Below are positions 1 through 9,753 of a stretch of DNA of 64,000 nt, piece by piece. The DNA comes from Oscillatoriales cyanobacterium. Its GTDB lineage: Bacteria > Cyanobacteriota > Cyanobacteriia > Cyanobacteriales > Microcoleaceae. The stretch spans positions 183,121 through 247,120 of the forward strand of contig RDXX01000008.1 of assembly GCA_004292955.1 (NCBI GenBank). The letters are read 5' to 3'. The notes under the pieces were generated by a model. The model was given only the letters and a program-made list of their open reading frames with translations, did no database searches and was not told where the DNA came from. A program made the translations under genes and the position numbers. How positions within the stretch are numbered: position 1 is the first letter of the stretch; each line of letters begins with the position of its first letter.

Positions 1-208
1 TTACCCCGGTATTGCCCAATTCTGGATAAGTAAAAGTGACAATTTGACCGCAATAGCTCGGATCGGTCAAAACTTCTTGATAGCCCGTCATTCCCGTGTT
101 GAATACGACCTCGCCGACGACGGTGGCGTCAGCGCCAAAAGACCAGCCGCGGTAAGCAGTACCGTCAGCTAGGACTAGGAGAGCGGGTTGTGCAGTTGAA
201 AGTGACAT
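1..208 (-). CDS. carA: Carbamoyl-phosphate synthase small subunit, N-terminal part (cut by window edge)
   Basis: Read on the minus strand from an ATG at 208, the first 69 residues begin [16 protein letters not shown] and continue with [22 protein letters not shown] and [16 protein letters not shown], the conserved start of the glutamine-amidotransferase subunit of carbamoyl-phosphate synthase. The enzyme supplies ammonia from glutamine for carbamoyl phosphate, the precursor of arginine and pyrimidines. The frame is open to the window edge, so the catalytic Cys-His-Glu amidotransferase domain lies outside. The protease gene at 400 is divergent from it. Confidence 0.93.
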   Translation of the reverse strand, partial: MSLSTAQPALLVLADGTAYRGWSFGADATVVGEVVFNTGMTGYQEVLTDPSYCGQIVTFTYPELGNTGV

Positions 209-399
209 GGCATCCTTAAATTACAGTCGTTTGGTTTAATTCTTACCACTGCCTGGGATTTGATGCTAGCCGGCAATATACAGATATTATTGGAATTTGT
301 GCCAGCCGAGGCAGAATGTGTTGGTGCCGGAGTCCAGGGCTATCTATGCCAAAAGGCAGTTGTCGTTGTTACGATCGAGCTAAACCGTTTAATCAAATT

Positions 400-1071
400 A
401 TGATCGGCCAATCTCCCTTACCTTTATCCTCCAATTCAATCAAGCCTCTGCTGAACCCTCAAAACCTGCGGAAACCTTTACTGGCTTTAACAGCAGTTAT
501 TTCTCTGAGCAGCTCAATTTTACTTGACACCGCCGTCTACTCTTCGCGAGCGACAGCTCAAGAGAGCGAGGGATGCTTTATGCGGAACTCCAGCGGTCAA
601 ACTGTCAGCTTGAGTCGATCGGTATGCGGTTTTCTCCCTCAAGAATCGACTCCCGCTGCTTCGCCTGCTTCGCCTGCTTCGCCTGCTTCGCCTGATACCA
701 AGTCGGGAGTGTTTCTAGTCAAAATTAAACGCCGAGAAGCTAATATCCCAGTCATAGAAGTCACCTTTAATGGCAAACAAAAGTTTGAGATGATGGTGGA
801 TTCGGGAGCCAGCCGCACCGTCATTACACCAGCAATGGCTACCGCTTTGGGGATAGTTCCTAAAGGAACCGTGCAAGCAAAAACTCCGAACGGAGAGGCT
901 ACTTTTTCTCTCGGCAGTCTTACTTCAATTGAAGCTGGCGGTTTGGCGATTAATAATATAGTTGTACCCATCTCCCCAGCACTAGAAATTGGGCTGCTCG
1001 GTCACGATTTTTTTGGTAATAAAGATGTGACTATTAAGCAAGATGTGATTGAATTTCGCTCGCGCTCATAG
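400..1071 (+). CDS. Retropepsin-like aspartic protease, membrane-anchored or secreted
   Basis: The 223-residue product has a hydrophobic segment at about residues 24-45, then ATAQES, which fits a signal peptide or membrane anchor. A short linker of four ASP repeats follows, and then a retropepsin fold. The catalytic motif DSGA is at residue 134 within MMVDSGASRTVIT, and the second family motif is GLLGHDFFG near the C terminus. Retropepsins of this kind act as homodimers, one Asp per subunit; the substrate is unknown. I chose the ATG at 400 rather than the in-frame ATG at 316 because the upstream 28 residues are Cys/Arg rich and unlike a signal peptide. The Ala-Ser-Pro linker comes from a 9-bp tandem repeat near 658-693. 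It is convergent with trpD. Confidence 0.8.
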   Translation: MIGQSPLPLSSNSIKPLLNPQNLRKPLLALTAVISLSSSILLDTAVYSSRATAQESEGCFMRNSSGQTVSLSRSVCGFLPQESTPAASPASPASPASPDTKSGVFLVKIKRREANIPVIEVTFNGKQKFEMMVDSGASRTVITPAMATALGIVPKGTVQAKTPNGEATFSLGSLTSIEAGGLAINNIVVPISPALEIGLLGHDFFGNKDVTIKQDVIEFRSRS

Positions 1072-1158
1072 AGAGAAGTTCGGCAGCGGATTATGTAACA
1101 GATGTAACGCAATACGGTTCACTTAACACTTTTTGTTACCCACAGATTTCCCTCGCAT

Positions 1159-1285
1159 CCCCCTTAAAAAGCAGGGTGCTTTTCTTGTCATCATGGAAAT
1201 AAGTACGTAGTTGGGCTTCAGCCCTCTTTCAACATACCTGTATAGAGGGCTAAAGCCCAACTACGTACCTTGTACCTTGATTAAT
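1159..1285. repeat. Palindromic MITE-like repeat, family with GGTACGT ends, copy 1
   Basis: A near-perfect palindrome at 1203-1268 (left arm GTACGTAGTTGGGCTTCAGC, short loop) sits inside a longer block that starts CCCCCTTAAAAAGCAG and ends ACCTTGATTA. The same block, with a different palindrome core, recurs at 37289-37408. It lies between the convergent protease and trpD genes and could also act as a bidirectional terminator. Confidence 0.75.
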
Positions 1286-1326
1286 CCGTTAAATCCCGCA
1301 CATCGATCGTTGCCGAACTTATTCCT

Positions 1327-2442
1327 TCACCGCAAAAACTCCACCAACTGCTGCAACTTCAACCAAGATTCACCACTCGATAAAATCTCCTTGGCCAAAG
1401 TAACTCCTGCTGCGTGGGAACCGATCGGAATTACACCTCCCACCTGAAAAGCCAAAGACGCATTCAAAGCTACAACATCCATTTGTGCTGCTGTACCTTT
1501 GCCTTGCAACACGTTGCTCAAAATCTCGGCGTTTTCCTCAACATTTCCGCCTTTTAACGAGCCGATCGCACTTGGCGTCAATCCTACCTGTTCCGGATGC
1601 AAACTTGTCAGTTCAACCTGGCCGCCCGACAAAACCGCCAAATCCGTCACATCACCCAAACCCGCCTCATCCAACTTTTCTCGGCCGTGAACGACTATCG
1701 CCAACTCAGTTCCCAACTCGCCCAAAGCTTGGGCAATAGTTGATACCAGACTGGGATCGAACACCCCGATTACCTGCCCTGTAGGGCGCATAGGATTGAC
1801 GAGCGGCCCTAAAAGGTTAAAAACAGTCCGCACCTTCAAAGTGCGTCGGAGCGATGCTACAGCCTTAAGTGCGGGATGCCACCCAGGCGCAAATAAAAAG
1901 GTGATGCCCGTAGCGTCTACCGCAGCTTTTACCTTGGCAGGATCGGCGCCCAGGTTGACTCCGAGTGCTTCCAACACGTCAGCCGAACCGACTTTGCTGG
2001 ATGCCGATCGATTTCCGTGTTTGGCGACTCGAACTTTGCCCGCAGCAGCCACAAAGGCTACAGCAGTGGAAATGTTAAATGTGGACGCACCATCGCCGCC
2101 TGTGCCGCAAGTATCAATTAATTTGAGATTCGAGATGGGAGATTGGCGATCGACAACGCTCTGGGACTCGCCCGTCAGGGACTGAGACTGCAATACCTGA
2201 GCCATTCCTGCTAATTCTGAGGCCGAGATGCCTTTGGCTTGGAGGGCTGCTAAAATGGCTCCTGAAAGCACGGGGGGTATGGCTTCTGCCAGCCATCCCT
2301 GCATTAAGTCGGCAGCTTGGACGTGCGAAAGAGATTGTCTGTCTAACAGTTGTTGCAGCAGGGCTGGCCACAGGGGAGAGTCCGCTGTCAAAGTTGAAGC
2401 TGCGGATATATCTGGTGTTGTAAGTACGGAAGAATCAGTCAT
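1327..2442 (-). CDS. trpD: Anthranilate phosphoribosyltransferase
   Basis: A 371-residue protein that transfers the phosphoribosyl group of PRPP to anthranilate, the second step of tryptophan synthesis from chorismate. The PRPP loop DTCGTGGDG, the [18 protein letters not shown] segment and [16 protein letters not shown] are all present, so the enzyme should be active. I chose the ATG at 2442 (MTDSSVLTT). The open frame runs 88 codons further upstream, but that part looks non-coding and would add a Trp/Arg-rich stretch unknown in TrpD. Between the helical N-terminal domain and the GTGGDG loop there is an extra Ser/Gln-rich piece ([17 protein letters not shown]) that looks like an intergenic repeat read in frame. 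It is divergent from the transposon at 2745. Confidence 0.95.
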   Translation of the reverse strand: MTDSSVLTTPDISAASTLTADSPLWPALLQQLLDRQSLSHVQAADLMQGWLAEAIPPVLSGAILAALQAKGISASELAGMAQVLQSQSLTGESQSVVDRQSPISNLKLIDTCGTGGDGASTFNISTAVAFVAAAGKVRVAKHGNRSASSKVGSADVLEALGVNLGADPAKVKAAVDATGITFLFAPGWHPALKAVASLRRTLKVRTVFNLLGPLVNPMRPTGQVIGVFDPSLVSTIAQALGELGTELAIVVHGREKLDEAGLGDVTDLAVLSGGQVELTSLHPEQVGLTPSAIGSLKGGNVEENAEILSNVLQGKGTAAQMDVVALNASLAFQVGGVIPIGSHAAGVTLAKEILSSGESWLKLQQLVEFLR

Positions 2443-2744
2443 GTAGCGACAATGAATTTTTTGCTGGGGTGGGCTGTTTGATGTCGGGCCTGGGCCGAGT
2501 GTCGATCGGGATTTTACCAGAGTTGCTGCCGACATTTGGCGCGCCCTGACCCAAATTTTTGCCAAAATGACAGCAGGGCGAAAAACTGTAACTAGATTGT
2601 TAGACAAAGTTGCCCATATGCGCCCGATCGTGGGTAGCTTTTGTCTTCTGTTAGATTTTCCATACTTGCTGCGGTGTCTGATATTGGTCACAATCAGACA
2701 GTGCAAGCAAGAAATATATGCCGCGAGCCAAATAAAGGAATGCC
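2443..2744. other. Divergent intergenic region between trpD and the TnpB element
   Basis: About 300 bp with no credible gene. It must hold the trpD promoter and the left end of the transposon. A hairpin-like stretch (GTCTGATATTGGTCACAATCAGAC) near 2677-2700 is the only clear structure and may be the subterminal hairpin of the element. Confidence 0.4.
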
Positions 2745-3831
2745 ATGCTACTCGGATTTAAAACCGAATTAAAACTTAATGCCCGACAGCGAATACTGCT
2801 AGCCAAACATTGTGGGGTAGCTCGTCACGCTTGGAATTGGGGACTGTGGTTGACCAAAAACATTCTCGACCACAATAAAGCCAATCCCAACGAAAAACTC
2901 AAATTTCCTACAGCTATTGACCTGCACAAACTGTTGATAGCTTTGGTAAAATCAGAGAATGCTTGGTATTACGAGTGCAGCAAATCTACACCGCAGATCG
3001 CATTAATAGCATTGCGAGAAGCATGGAAACGGTGTTTTAAAAAGACTGCTGGCGTACCGAAGTTTAAGAAAAAAGGAAGGGGAGATTCTTTCACATTAGA
3101 AGGAACAGTCAAAATAAGCGCGAGCAACAAAATCCAAGTTCCTGTAATTGGCGTCATTAAAACTTATGAAAAGTTACCGCAAGTATTGACTAAATCTTGC
3201 ACGATATCCCGGATTGCCGACAGGTGGTTTATCAGTTTCAGGTTTGATGTAGAACAACAAGAATCATGCCAAACAAATATTGTAGGAGTTGACCTCGGTA
3301 TTAAAGCATTGGCTACTCTCTCAACAGGTGAAGTAGTTATAGGTGCTAAATCTTACAAAAAATACGCAGCAAAACTCTCAAGGATGCAATGGTTTAGTCG
3401 CCATAAAGTCATCGGTTCGAGTAATTGGCAAAAAGCACAATTCAAAATAGCTAGATTGCATAGAAAGATAGCTAACATCCGTAAAGATACGTTGCACAAA
3501 CTAACGACATTACTTGCCAAAAACCACGGTGTAATAGTTATAGAGTATTTGAATGTATCCGGGATGATGGCTAATCATAAACTGGCTGCATCAGTTGCTG
3601 ATATGGGTTTCTTTGAGTTCCGCCGCCAGTTAACCTAGAGCGTGCAAGTTGTACGGTTCAAAGTTGGTAATAGTTGACCGTTGGTTCCCAAGCTCAAAAA
3701 CCTGTTCTAATTGTGGAACCAAAAAAGAAACACTCTCTCTGTGTGAGCGAATGTTTGAATGCAGCCATTGTGGTTTTAAGATTGACCGCGACTTAAATGC
3801 GGCAATCAATTTGTCAAAAACCGTCAGTTAG
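2745..3831 (+). pseudogene. tnpB: IS200/IS605-family TnpB (RNA-guided nuclease), frameshifted near 3638
   Basis: Two reading frames together make one TnpB. The first (2745-3638) has the N-terminal helix-turn-helix start ([11 protein letters not shown]), the RuvC-I motif VGVDLGIKAL and the RuvC-II Glu in VIVIEYLNVSGM. The second (3649-3831) has RWFPSSKTCSNCG, a second CSHCG and DRDLNAAINL, that is, the zinc ribbon and the RuvC-III Asp. The break follows FFEFRRQL, where intact relatives read on into an EYKA.LYGSKL segment; the spacer here is about one base longer than expected and holds an in-frame TAG. The nuclease is therefore probably dead, although the 3' end that would make the guide RNA remains. 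No tnpA transposase lies beside it. A programmed frameshift is less likely because no slippery heptamer is evident. Confidence 0.85.
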
Positions 3832-4030
3832 GCGGGGTTAGCCTGTGGACTGGACAAGTGCCGACACTACCAGGATGAAGCAGGAAGTAAACGAAGCCCC
3901 GAGGCATCCAACATTGCCTAATTTTGGGTCGCTTTGGGTAGGATTTATGTAACGGCTACAGAATTTATTCCACGAAACTAGCCCAATATGAATTTTTTGA
4001 TACAACAATGCTCCCTCGGATTGTGACAAT
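3780..4030 (+). ncRNA. Probable TnpB guide-RNA (omega/reRNA) region and right end of the broken element
   Basis: In TnpB elements the guide RNA overlaps the 3' end of tnpB and runs through the right end of the transposon. Here the 3' end is followed by about 200 non-coding bases with TACCAGGATGAAGCAGGAAG and AACGAAGCCCCGAGGC, which resemble the tail of cyanobacterial TnpB elements. The exact boundaries and the structure were not computed. Confidence 0.4.
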
Positions 4031-4706
4031 TTTAGATAGGGGCCTCATCTACTAAAGAGCGATCGACCGTCAGCTATATAATCTGCCAGCAAAAATCAAT
4101 GGTAACTGGCACTATTGGTGGCAGCATTCAGCTAGAGTGGCGGATTGCTTGCAGCAAGTTTGCCAGCCGATGGGGCGATCGTCTAAAAAATCAGCAGTTG
4201 GTACTGTACTTTGGAGCGATCGTTGTCAAAGTCACTGCCGAAACAGGAAAAAACAGTTTACAGCTAATTTCAGCCTGTACAATTATTCCTCATTTATTCA
4301 GGAAGCTTTTAACAGACGAGTTTGGATCGAACGATCGCAACTTTCAGCAGATTGATTGGCAAATCCGATTTTGACAGTCATTTGTAGCTCAAAATAAAAT
4401 AAACCCGACTGGTTAAACTTTCGTAACTCTACTAACAACTAACGGCGCAGTAGATGAAGTCAATAAATACAGCAGTGTCCGGAGAATCTCAGACTCTAGC
4501 CGTTCTCGATCGGATCCAATACACATATTCTGTAGGGACACAACACAGCGTTGTGTCCTGATATGTGTTGCAAGCAATTAAGGCTTGACAACAACGATCG
4601 CACGGCTCGGCGGTGGATTTATCGACTTGGCGATCCAGCATCTATACTACTAACAGACACTCAACAATATTGAATCTTTCACAAAAACACACCAGGGTAT
4701 TCAAAA
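4031..4706. other. Intergenic region with a nested palindrome
   Basis: There is no convincing gene; the frame at 4099-4374 has no recognisable protein character. A nested inverted repeat lies at 4521-4568, with outer arms ACACATAT/ATATGTGT and inner arms GGACACAAC/GTTGTGTCC. The kinase promoter should be in the last 150 bp but no confident -35/-10 pair was seen. Confidence 0.4.
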
Positions 4707-7700
4707 ATGGCACACCAAAAATTAGCAAACAAAACGAACGACTGTAAATTAGAAAATAAAACGATAGAATGCCTGAATATAGAGGAGGCACTGCACCAAA
4801 TGGAAGCAAAATATCAGAGTATGTTTGAAAATGCTGTTTCCGGCATTTTCCAAACAACCCATGACGGTCGCTACATCAGCGCTAACCCAGCTTTGGCTCG
4901 CATCTACGGATATAATTCTGCCGAAGAATTGATGGACAGTCTGACTAATATTAGCGATCAGCTTTACGTCAATCCCGATCGCCGCAATGATTTTATTTCT
5001 GCTTTGCAAGCAAAAGGCATCGTGTCAGATTTTGAGTCGCAGATTTATCGCAGAGATGGAACAGTAATTTGGATCGCGGAAAATGCCCGCGCAGTCCGCA
5101 ACCCAGGCGGTCAATTGCTCTACTACGAAGGTTTTGTCGAAGATATTACCCAGCGCAAAAATGCCGAATCTAGGCTTAGAGAAAGTGAAGAACGCCTGCG
5201 AATGGTAATAGAAGGTGTTAAAGATTATGCTATATTCATGCTAGATACTAAGGGGTATGTAGCAAGCTGGAATTCGGGAGCCAAAAGAATTTTAGGGTAT
5301 GAATCTAGCGAAATAGTTGGGAAAAATTCTGAATGCTTTTATACGCCTGAAGATATTGCAATTGGCAAACCCCAAGAAAAATTAATCACAGCTAGCGAAA
5401 GAGGTAGATATCAAAGTGAAGGCTACCGGTTCCGCCAAAATGGCTCCCGATTTTGGGCGAAGATTATTGTGACTCCTTTGCGGGATGAAAGCGGAGAGTT
5501 GCAGGGCTTTTCTCAAGTAATGCAGGACATTACTAACCAAAAGCGGGCTGGAGAAGAAAGAATGCAGTTGATTGCTTCTTTGCAAGCTTCAGAAAAAAAG
5601 TTTCGCACTCTGTACGAATCGACGACAGATGCGGTAATGCTGCTAGACGAAAAGAGTTTTTTAGATTGCAATCCGGCTACTTTAACTTTATTTGGATGCA
5701 GCAGTGAATCGGAGTTTTGTGGCAAGCATCCTTCGGAATTTAGCCCGCGGCTGCAACCGAACGGGCAAGATTCTATGAGTCTTTCTCTAGAGCGAATTAA
5801 TACGGCTATGGAAACAGGAAATAGTCGTTTTGACTGGGTACACTGCCGTTTGGACGGTTCAGAGTTTCCGGCGGAAGTGCTGTTAACTTCTATGGATATC
5901 GGCGGCAAAATGCGGCTGCAAGCCGTGGTGCGCGATATCACTTATCGGGTGGAGGCAGAGGTTGCTCTGAAGCAGGCTAACGAGGTATTGGAATGCCGGG
6001 TTAAAGAGCGGACAAGTCAGTTGGAAGAAGCTATTAAAAGGTTGAGTTTGTCGGAGGAAAAGTTTTCTAAGGCTTTTCGATCGAGTCCAGATCCAATGAC
6101 TATTACTACTTTTGCTGAGGGTCGTTTTATAGAAGCTAATGATAGTTTTTTATCGATAACTGGTTACAGTTTAGAAGAAATGACCTGCAATACAGTAGCG
6201 GGATTAAATATTTGGGTAAAGCCTCAAAACAGACTTGATTTTAGGCAATTGCTGCAAGTACAGGGTGTTGTTCGCAACGCCGAATGCGAATTTCGGGTGA
6301 AGTCGGGATCGGTGGTGGTGTGTTTGGTGTCAGCCGAATTGATTCATTTGGAGGGGGAACTCTGCGTGCTCGTGGTGATGACAGATATTACCGATCGCAA
6401 ACACGCAGAAGAAGCCCTGCGGGAAAGCCAGCGCGCCTTGTCCACCCTAATGAGCAATTTGCCGGGGATGGCCTACCGCTTTCGCAACGATGCCGATCGC
6501 AGTATGGAGTTTGTCAGCGAAGGCTGCTATCAATTATCCGGCTATTCTCCCGAAGAATTTATCGGCACCCCGCAAGTTTCTCTATCGGAATTGACTCACC
6601 CGGACGATCGCGAAATCTTCTGTAATGCCGTAGAAATTGCCCTGCGAGAAAATCGACCATATCAGTTAAATTACCGCATAACTTCTAAAAACGGGGAATT
6701 AAAATGGGTTTGGGAGCAAGGTTTGGGAGTATATTCCGACTCAGGCGAATTGCTCGCTTTGGAAGGGTTAATTACTGATATTTCCGAACAAAAACGCAGC
6801 GAGGAAGCTTTGCTGCGATCGCAAACCGAGTTAACCCAGCAAAAACTTCAGCTCGAACATACTTTACAGGAATTGCAGCAAACTCAAGCAGTATTAATTC
6901 ACACCGAGAAAATGTCTACCCTCGGTCAAATGGTAGCCGGTGTTGCTCACGAAATTAACAATCCCGTTAGTAGCGTCTGCGGCAATCTCGTCCACATAGG
7001 TCACTATACCGAAGATTTGCTGAATTTAATCGATATGTACCAGCAGCACTGCCCACAGCCACCGGCATCAATTCAACAGAAAATTGAGGATATCGAGCTA
7101 GATTTTCTCTTAGAAGATTTGCCAAAAGCTATCTCTTCGATGCAGATTGGAGCCGATCGCATTCGGGAAATTGTGCGATCGCTCAGAAATTTCTCTCGCA
7201 AAGACGATTCTCAAATGACCAAGGTTAATCTACACGAAGGCATTGAAGGAACGCTGCTAATCCTGCAAAGCCGCCTGAAAGCCCGAGGCAACTATCCCGA
7301 AATTGCCGTAATTAAAGAATATGGCAACTTGCCTTTAGTTGAGTGCTATTCCGGTAAAATCAATCAGGTGTTTATGAATTTGATCGGAAATGCGATCGAC
7401 GCGATCGAGGAATACAACGCAGGGCGATCGGTTCTCGAAGCCAAAGCTAACCGCAGCAAGATTAAAATTAAGACGGAAGTCCAAAACTCCAATGCTGTAA
7501 TTCGGGTTTCTGACAACGGCCCCGGTATGCCCGAAAAAGTTTGCCAGCAATTATTCGAGGCCTTTTTTACCACCAAACCCGCAGGCAAAGGCACCGGTTT
7601 GGGCCTGTCCATTTCCTACAGAGTCCTCCAAGAGCACGGCGGGATGCTGACTTGCGTGTCTGCACCAGGGCAAGGAGCCGAATTTATCATCGAAATGCCG

Positions 7701-7721
7701 ATCGAGCAAATTAGTCAGTAG
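4707..7721 (+). CDS. Five-PAS sensor histidine kinase
   Basis: The 1004-residue protein has no membrane segment and is predicted cytoplasmic. After a short N-terminal coil, PAS domains follow at about residues 30-150, 160-280, 295-415, 455-570 and 580-695. Several end in the PAC-type signature DIT(D/N/Q)(R/Q)K. A coiled coil (QKLQLEHTLQELQQTQ) leads to the transmitter. The phospho-accepting His is residue 748 in GVAHEINNPVSS. The ATPase domain has NLIGNAIDAI (N box), VSDNGPGMP (G1), FFTTKP (F box) and GKGTGLGLS near residue 960 (G2). All transmitter motifs are intact. No receiver is fused, so the partner is unknown; the CheY-like protein at 9754 and the cyclase at 7944 are candidates only by proximity. 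The last codons (ISQ, stop) run into a tandem repeat. Confidence 0.93.
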   Translation: MAHQKLANKTNDCKLENKTIECLNIEEALHQMEAKYQSMFENAVSGIFQTTHDGRYISANPALARIYGYNSAEELMDSLTNISDQLYVNPDRRNDFISALQAKGIVSDFESQIYRRDGTVIWIAENARAVRNPGGQLLYYEGFVEDITQRKNAESRLRESEERLRMVIEGVKDYAIFMLDTKGYVASWNSGAKRILGYESSEIVGKNSECFYTPEDIAIGKPQEKLITASERGRYQSEGYRFRQNGSRFWAKIIVTPLRDESGELQGFSQVMQDITNQKRAGEERMQLIASLQASEKKFRTLYESTTDAVMLLDEKSFLDCNPATLTLFGCSSESEFCGKHPSEFSPRLQPNGQDSMSLSLERINTAMETGNSRFDWVHCRLDGSEFPAEVLLTSMDIGGKMRLQAVVRDITYRVEAEVALKQANEVLECRVKERTSQLEEAIKRLSLSEEKFSKAFRSSPDPMTITTFAEGRFIEANDSFLSITGYSLEEMTCNTVAGLNIWVKPQNRLDFRQLLQVQGVVRNAECEFRVKSGSVVVCLVSAELIHLEGELCVLVVMTDITDRKHAEEALRESQRALSTLMSNLPGMAYRFRNDADRSMEFVSEGCYQLSGYSPEEFIGTPQVSLSELTHPDDREIFCNAVEIALRENRPYQLNYRITSKNGELKWVWEQGLGVYSDSGELLALEGLITDISEQKRSEEALLRSQTELTQQKLQLEHTLQELQQTQAVLIHTEKMSTLGQMVAGVAHEINNPVSSVCGNLVHIGHYTEDLLNLIDMYQQHCPQPPASIQQKIEDIELDFLLEDLPKAISSMQIGADRIREIVRSLRNFSRKDDSQMTKVNLHEGIEGTLLILQSRLKARGNYPEIAVIKEYGNLPLVECYSGKINQVFMNLIGNAIDAIEEYNAGRSVLEAKANRSKIKIKTEVQNSNAVIRVSDNGPGMPEKVCQQLFEAFFTTKPAGKGTGLGLSISYRVLQEHGGMLTCVSAPGQGAEFIIEMPIEQISQ

Positions 7722-7730
7722 TCAGTAGTC

Positions 7731-7852
7731 ATTAGTGCGAGCGTCCCCGCTCGCGAACGCTATTAGTGCGAGCGTCCCCGCTCGCGAACGCTATTAGTGC
7801 GAGCGTCCCCGCTCGCGAACGCTATTAGTAGCGTCCCCGCTCGCGAACGCTA
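7731..7852. repeat. 31-bp tandem repeat, four units
   Basis: The unit reads TTAGTGCGAGCGTCCCCGCT then CGCGAACGCTA. It is present three times in full and a fourth time with three bases missing. Each unit contains a GCGAGCG-TCCCC-CGCTCGC hairpin. The array sits between convergent signalling genes. The hairpin core is found again at 56669-56692. There are no spacers, so this is not a CRISPR array. Confidence 0.9.
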
Positions 7853-7895
7853 TTAGTTATTGATTATTGCGAGATATTCAAAAATAACAAATAAC

Positions 7896-7943
7896 AACTG
7901 CCAACTGTCAACTGTCAACTGTCAACTGTCAACTGTCAACTAA
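7896..7943. repeat. Short tandem repeat (TCAACTG-type, 9-10 bp)
   Basis: About five units of CAACTGT(CAA) occur directly before the cyclase stop codon on the minus strand. The same repeat in the opposite orientation (CAGTTGA) follows flv3 at 51659 and pgsA at 56520. Confidence 0.85.
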
Positions 7944-9713
7944 CTACTGACACCTAGCCAAATAAATTCGAGCCACCCTATCCCCCGGATTTTGCCGCAA
8001 ACAATCAGCAAATAACCCCGCCGCTTCAGTAAAATTATAGATATTGTACAAAGACAAAGCCTCAGTAAACACTGGCAAAGTAGCCAACTTCCCCGCTTTA
8101 ACGAACGGCAAATCTGCATCAAAAACCTCATAAACAGTAACCCATGCAGACTTCCCCTTAACCTGAACCTTATCAATCACGCGAATCCCATAATCAGCAG
8201 GATTTCTCAAGCCATCGACAGTCTGCTGAGTAATTAACAGCGGCACCTCGTAATTCTTCGTCAAACTTTCAATCCGAGCAGCCAAATTAACCGCATCGCC
8301 AATCACAGTACCGTCCATCCGATTGCGTCCGCCAACAGTACCCAGCATCAAAGAACCAGTATTAATTCCCACCCCAATCTGGATCGGCACATCGCCCATA
8401 GAAACGCGATATTGATTGTATTCAGCAAGAGTATGCAGCATCTCAATCCCCGCTTTCACAGCATTGTCAGCGCCCTCGCTAAACAAAGCCATAATTGCAT
8501 CGCCAATATATTTATCAATAAACCCATGATTTTCCACAATCAGCGGTTCCATATAACTCAAATATGAATTTATAAATTTAAAATTATCTTGCGGTGTCAT
8601 CTGTTCCGAAATCGTTGTGAAATCGCGAATGTCAGAAAACAAAATCGACATTTCCAACTCTACCGCATCTCCCAATTTAACATCAACAATACTGTCATAT
8701 CCCAAAAAAGATAAAAACTGATTTGGTACAAAGCGACTTGTCGCCTCAGTGATTTTTACTTCTGTATCTAGCGCCAGTTCCAGATTACTATTAACTTGAA
8801 AAAGTTCTGTAATCAGATTTTTGCGCTCGGCTTCAGCTTTTTTGCGATCGGTAATATCTAGAATGGTATTAATAGCATAAGTAATTTTTCCGGTGCGATC
8901 GTAGATAGGAGTTGCCGAAATTTCTAAGGGAATAATTTTGTCGCCGTTGTGGACTTCTACATCGTCAGCAGCGGCATTTTCTCCTCTCAACGCCCGCACA
9001 ACTGGCAAGTCTTCAGGAGGATATTCTCGATCGGTGCCTGCTCGATAAGTTTGATAAACCTCTGACAATTGTTCTGAATTTATATCCGGCACCACTCCCT
9101 TACCAAATATCTCTTTGGCTTTATGATTGATATAGTAAACTTTGCCCTCAGCATCCAGCACCCCCACACCAATTGGCATTGCTTCCAAAAACTGTGTCAA
9201 GCGATTTTCGTTTTCATTGAGTTGGGCAATCAGTAATGCTTGGTCAAAGTTTAACTTTGCCAACTCGCTATTCATTTGCTGGAGTTGGGCATTTTGTTCC
9301 GCCAACAGTTTGTTTTGATGGTAACTATTGACAGCTTCTTTTACCGTCAAACTCAGGTCTTCTTGCTGCCAGGGCTTGGCGATATAACGATATAAATTTG
9401 CATTTTTGATAGCATTTCCTACCGCTTCAATATCTGCTTGTCCTGTGAGCATGATTTTCAGAGTTTTGGGTGAAATGATATGAACTCGCCTTAACAGCTC
9501 ATCTCCATTCATTTCAGGCATAATATGGTCGGAAATAATTAACGGGACTTCATAGCCATCGTCTAGCAATTCCATGATTAATTCTAATGCTTCTTCCCCA
9601 CCTTCAGCAATTTCGATGATATAATCATTACTGATTGCCTCTTGAAGTTCTGCTTTCAGACTTCGGAGTACAGTTTTCTCATCATCAACACAGACAATTA
9701 CTTGTAGAGCCAT
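7944..9713 (-). CDS. Receiver-PAS-class III nucleotide cyclase
   Basis: The 589-residue protein is a response regulator whose output makes a cyclic nucleotide, probably cAMP. The receiver (residues 1-130) has VDDE, the phospho-Asp in IISDHIMPEMNG, MLTGQAD and the Lys of IAKPW. A PAS domain (about 165-300) ends DITDRKKAE, then a coil, then the cyclase (about 335-525). In the cyclase, ILFSDIRDF and IDKYIGDAIMALF supply the two metal-binding Asp, and GDAVNLAARIE supplies the transition-state Asn and Arg. The catalytic set is thus complete. The Lys of DKYIGD fits adenine selection, but base preference cannot be settled by eye. A short TPR-like tail follows (AAGLFADCLRQNPGDRVARIYLA). It lies 41 bp downstream of the CheY-like gene and is probably the last gene of a signalling operon. 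Confidence 0.92.
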   Translation of the reverse strand: MALQVIVCVDDEKTVLRSLKAELQEAISNDYIIEIAEGGEEALELIMELLDDGYEVPLIISDHIMPEMNGDELLRRVHIISPKTLKIMLTGQADIEAVGNAIKNANLYRYIAKPWQQEDLSLTVKEAVNSYHQNKLLAEQNAQLQQMNSELAKLNFDQALLIAQLNENENRLTQFLEAMPIGVGVLDAEGKVYYINHKAKEIFGKGVVPDINSEQLSEVYQTYRAGTDREYPPEDLPVVRALRGENAAADDVEVHNGDKIIPLEISATPIYDRTGKITYAINTILDITDRKKAEAERKNLITELFQVNSNLELALDTEVKITEATSRFVPNQFLSFLGYDSIVDVKLGDAVELEMSILFSDIRDFTTISEQMTPQDNFKFINSYLSYMEPLIVENHGFIDKYIGDAIMALFSEGADNAVKAGIEMLHTLAEYNQYRVSMGDVPIQIGVGINTGSLMLGTVGGRNRMDGTVIGDAVNLAARIESLTKNYEVPLLITQQTVDGLRNPADYGIRVIDKVQVKGKSAWVTVYEVFDADLPFVKAGKLATLPVFTEALSLYNIYNFTEAAGLFADCLRQNPGDRVARIYLARCQ

Positions 9714-9753
9714 AATTGAGACCGACCGGATTTAATAGTTTTCAACAACTCGG

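Noticed and set aside
3600..3660. Programmed frameshifting in the first TnpB
   Set aside because: No slippery heptamer is visible, and the local sequence differs from that expected for an intact TnpB, so mutation is simpler.
4099..4374. 91-codon plus-strand frame upstream of the five-PAS kinase
   Set aside because: No recognisable family, overlaps a second equally open frame, and has no ribosome binding site.
7731..7852. Possible CRISPR array
   Set aside because: The units are directly adjacent, with no spacers, and no cas genes are present in the window. The same holds for the 35-bp units at 45826-45930.
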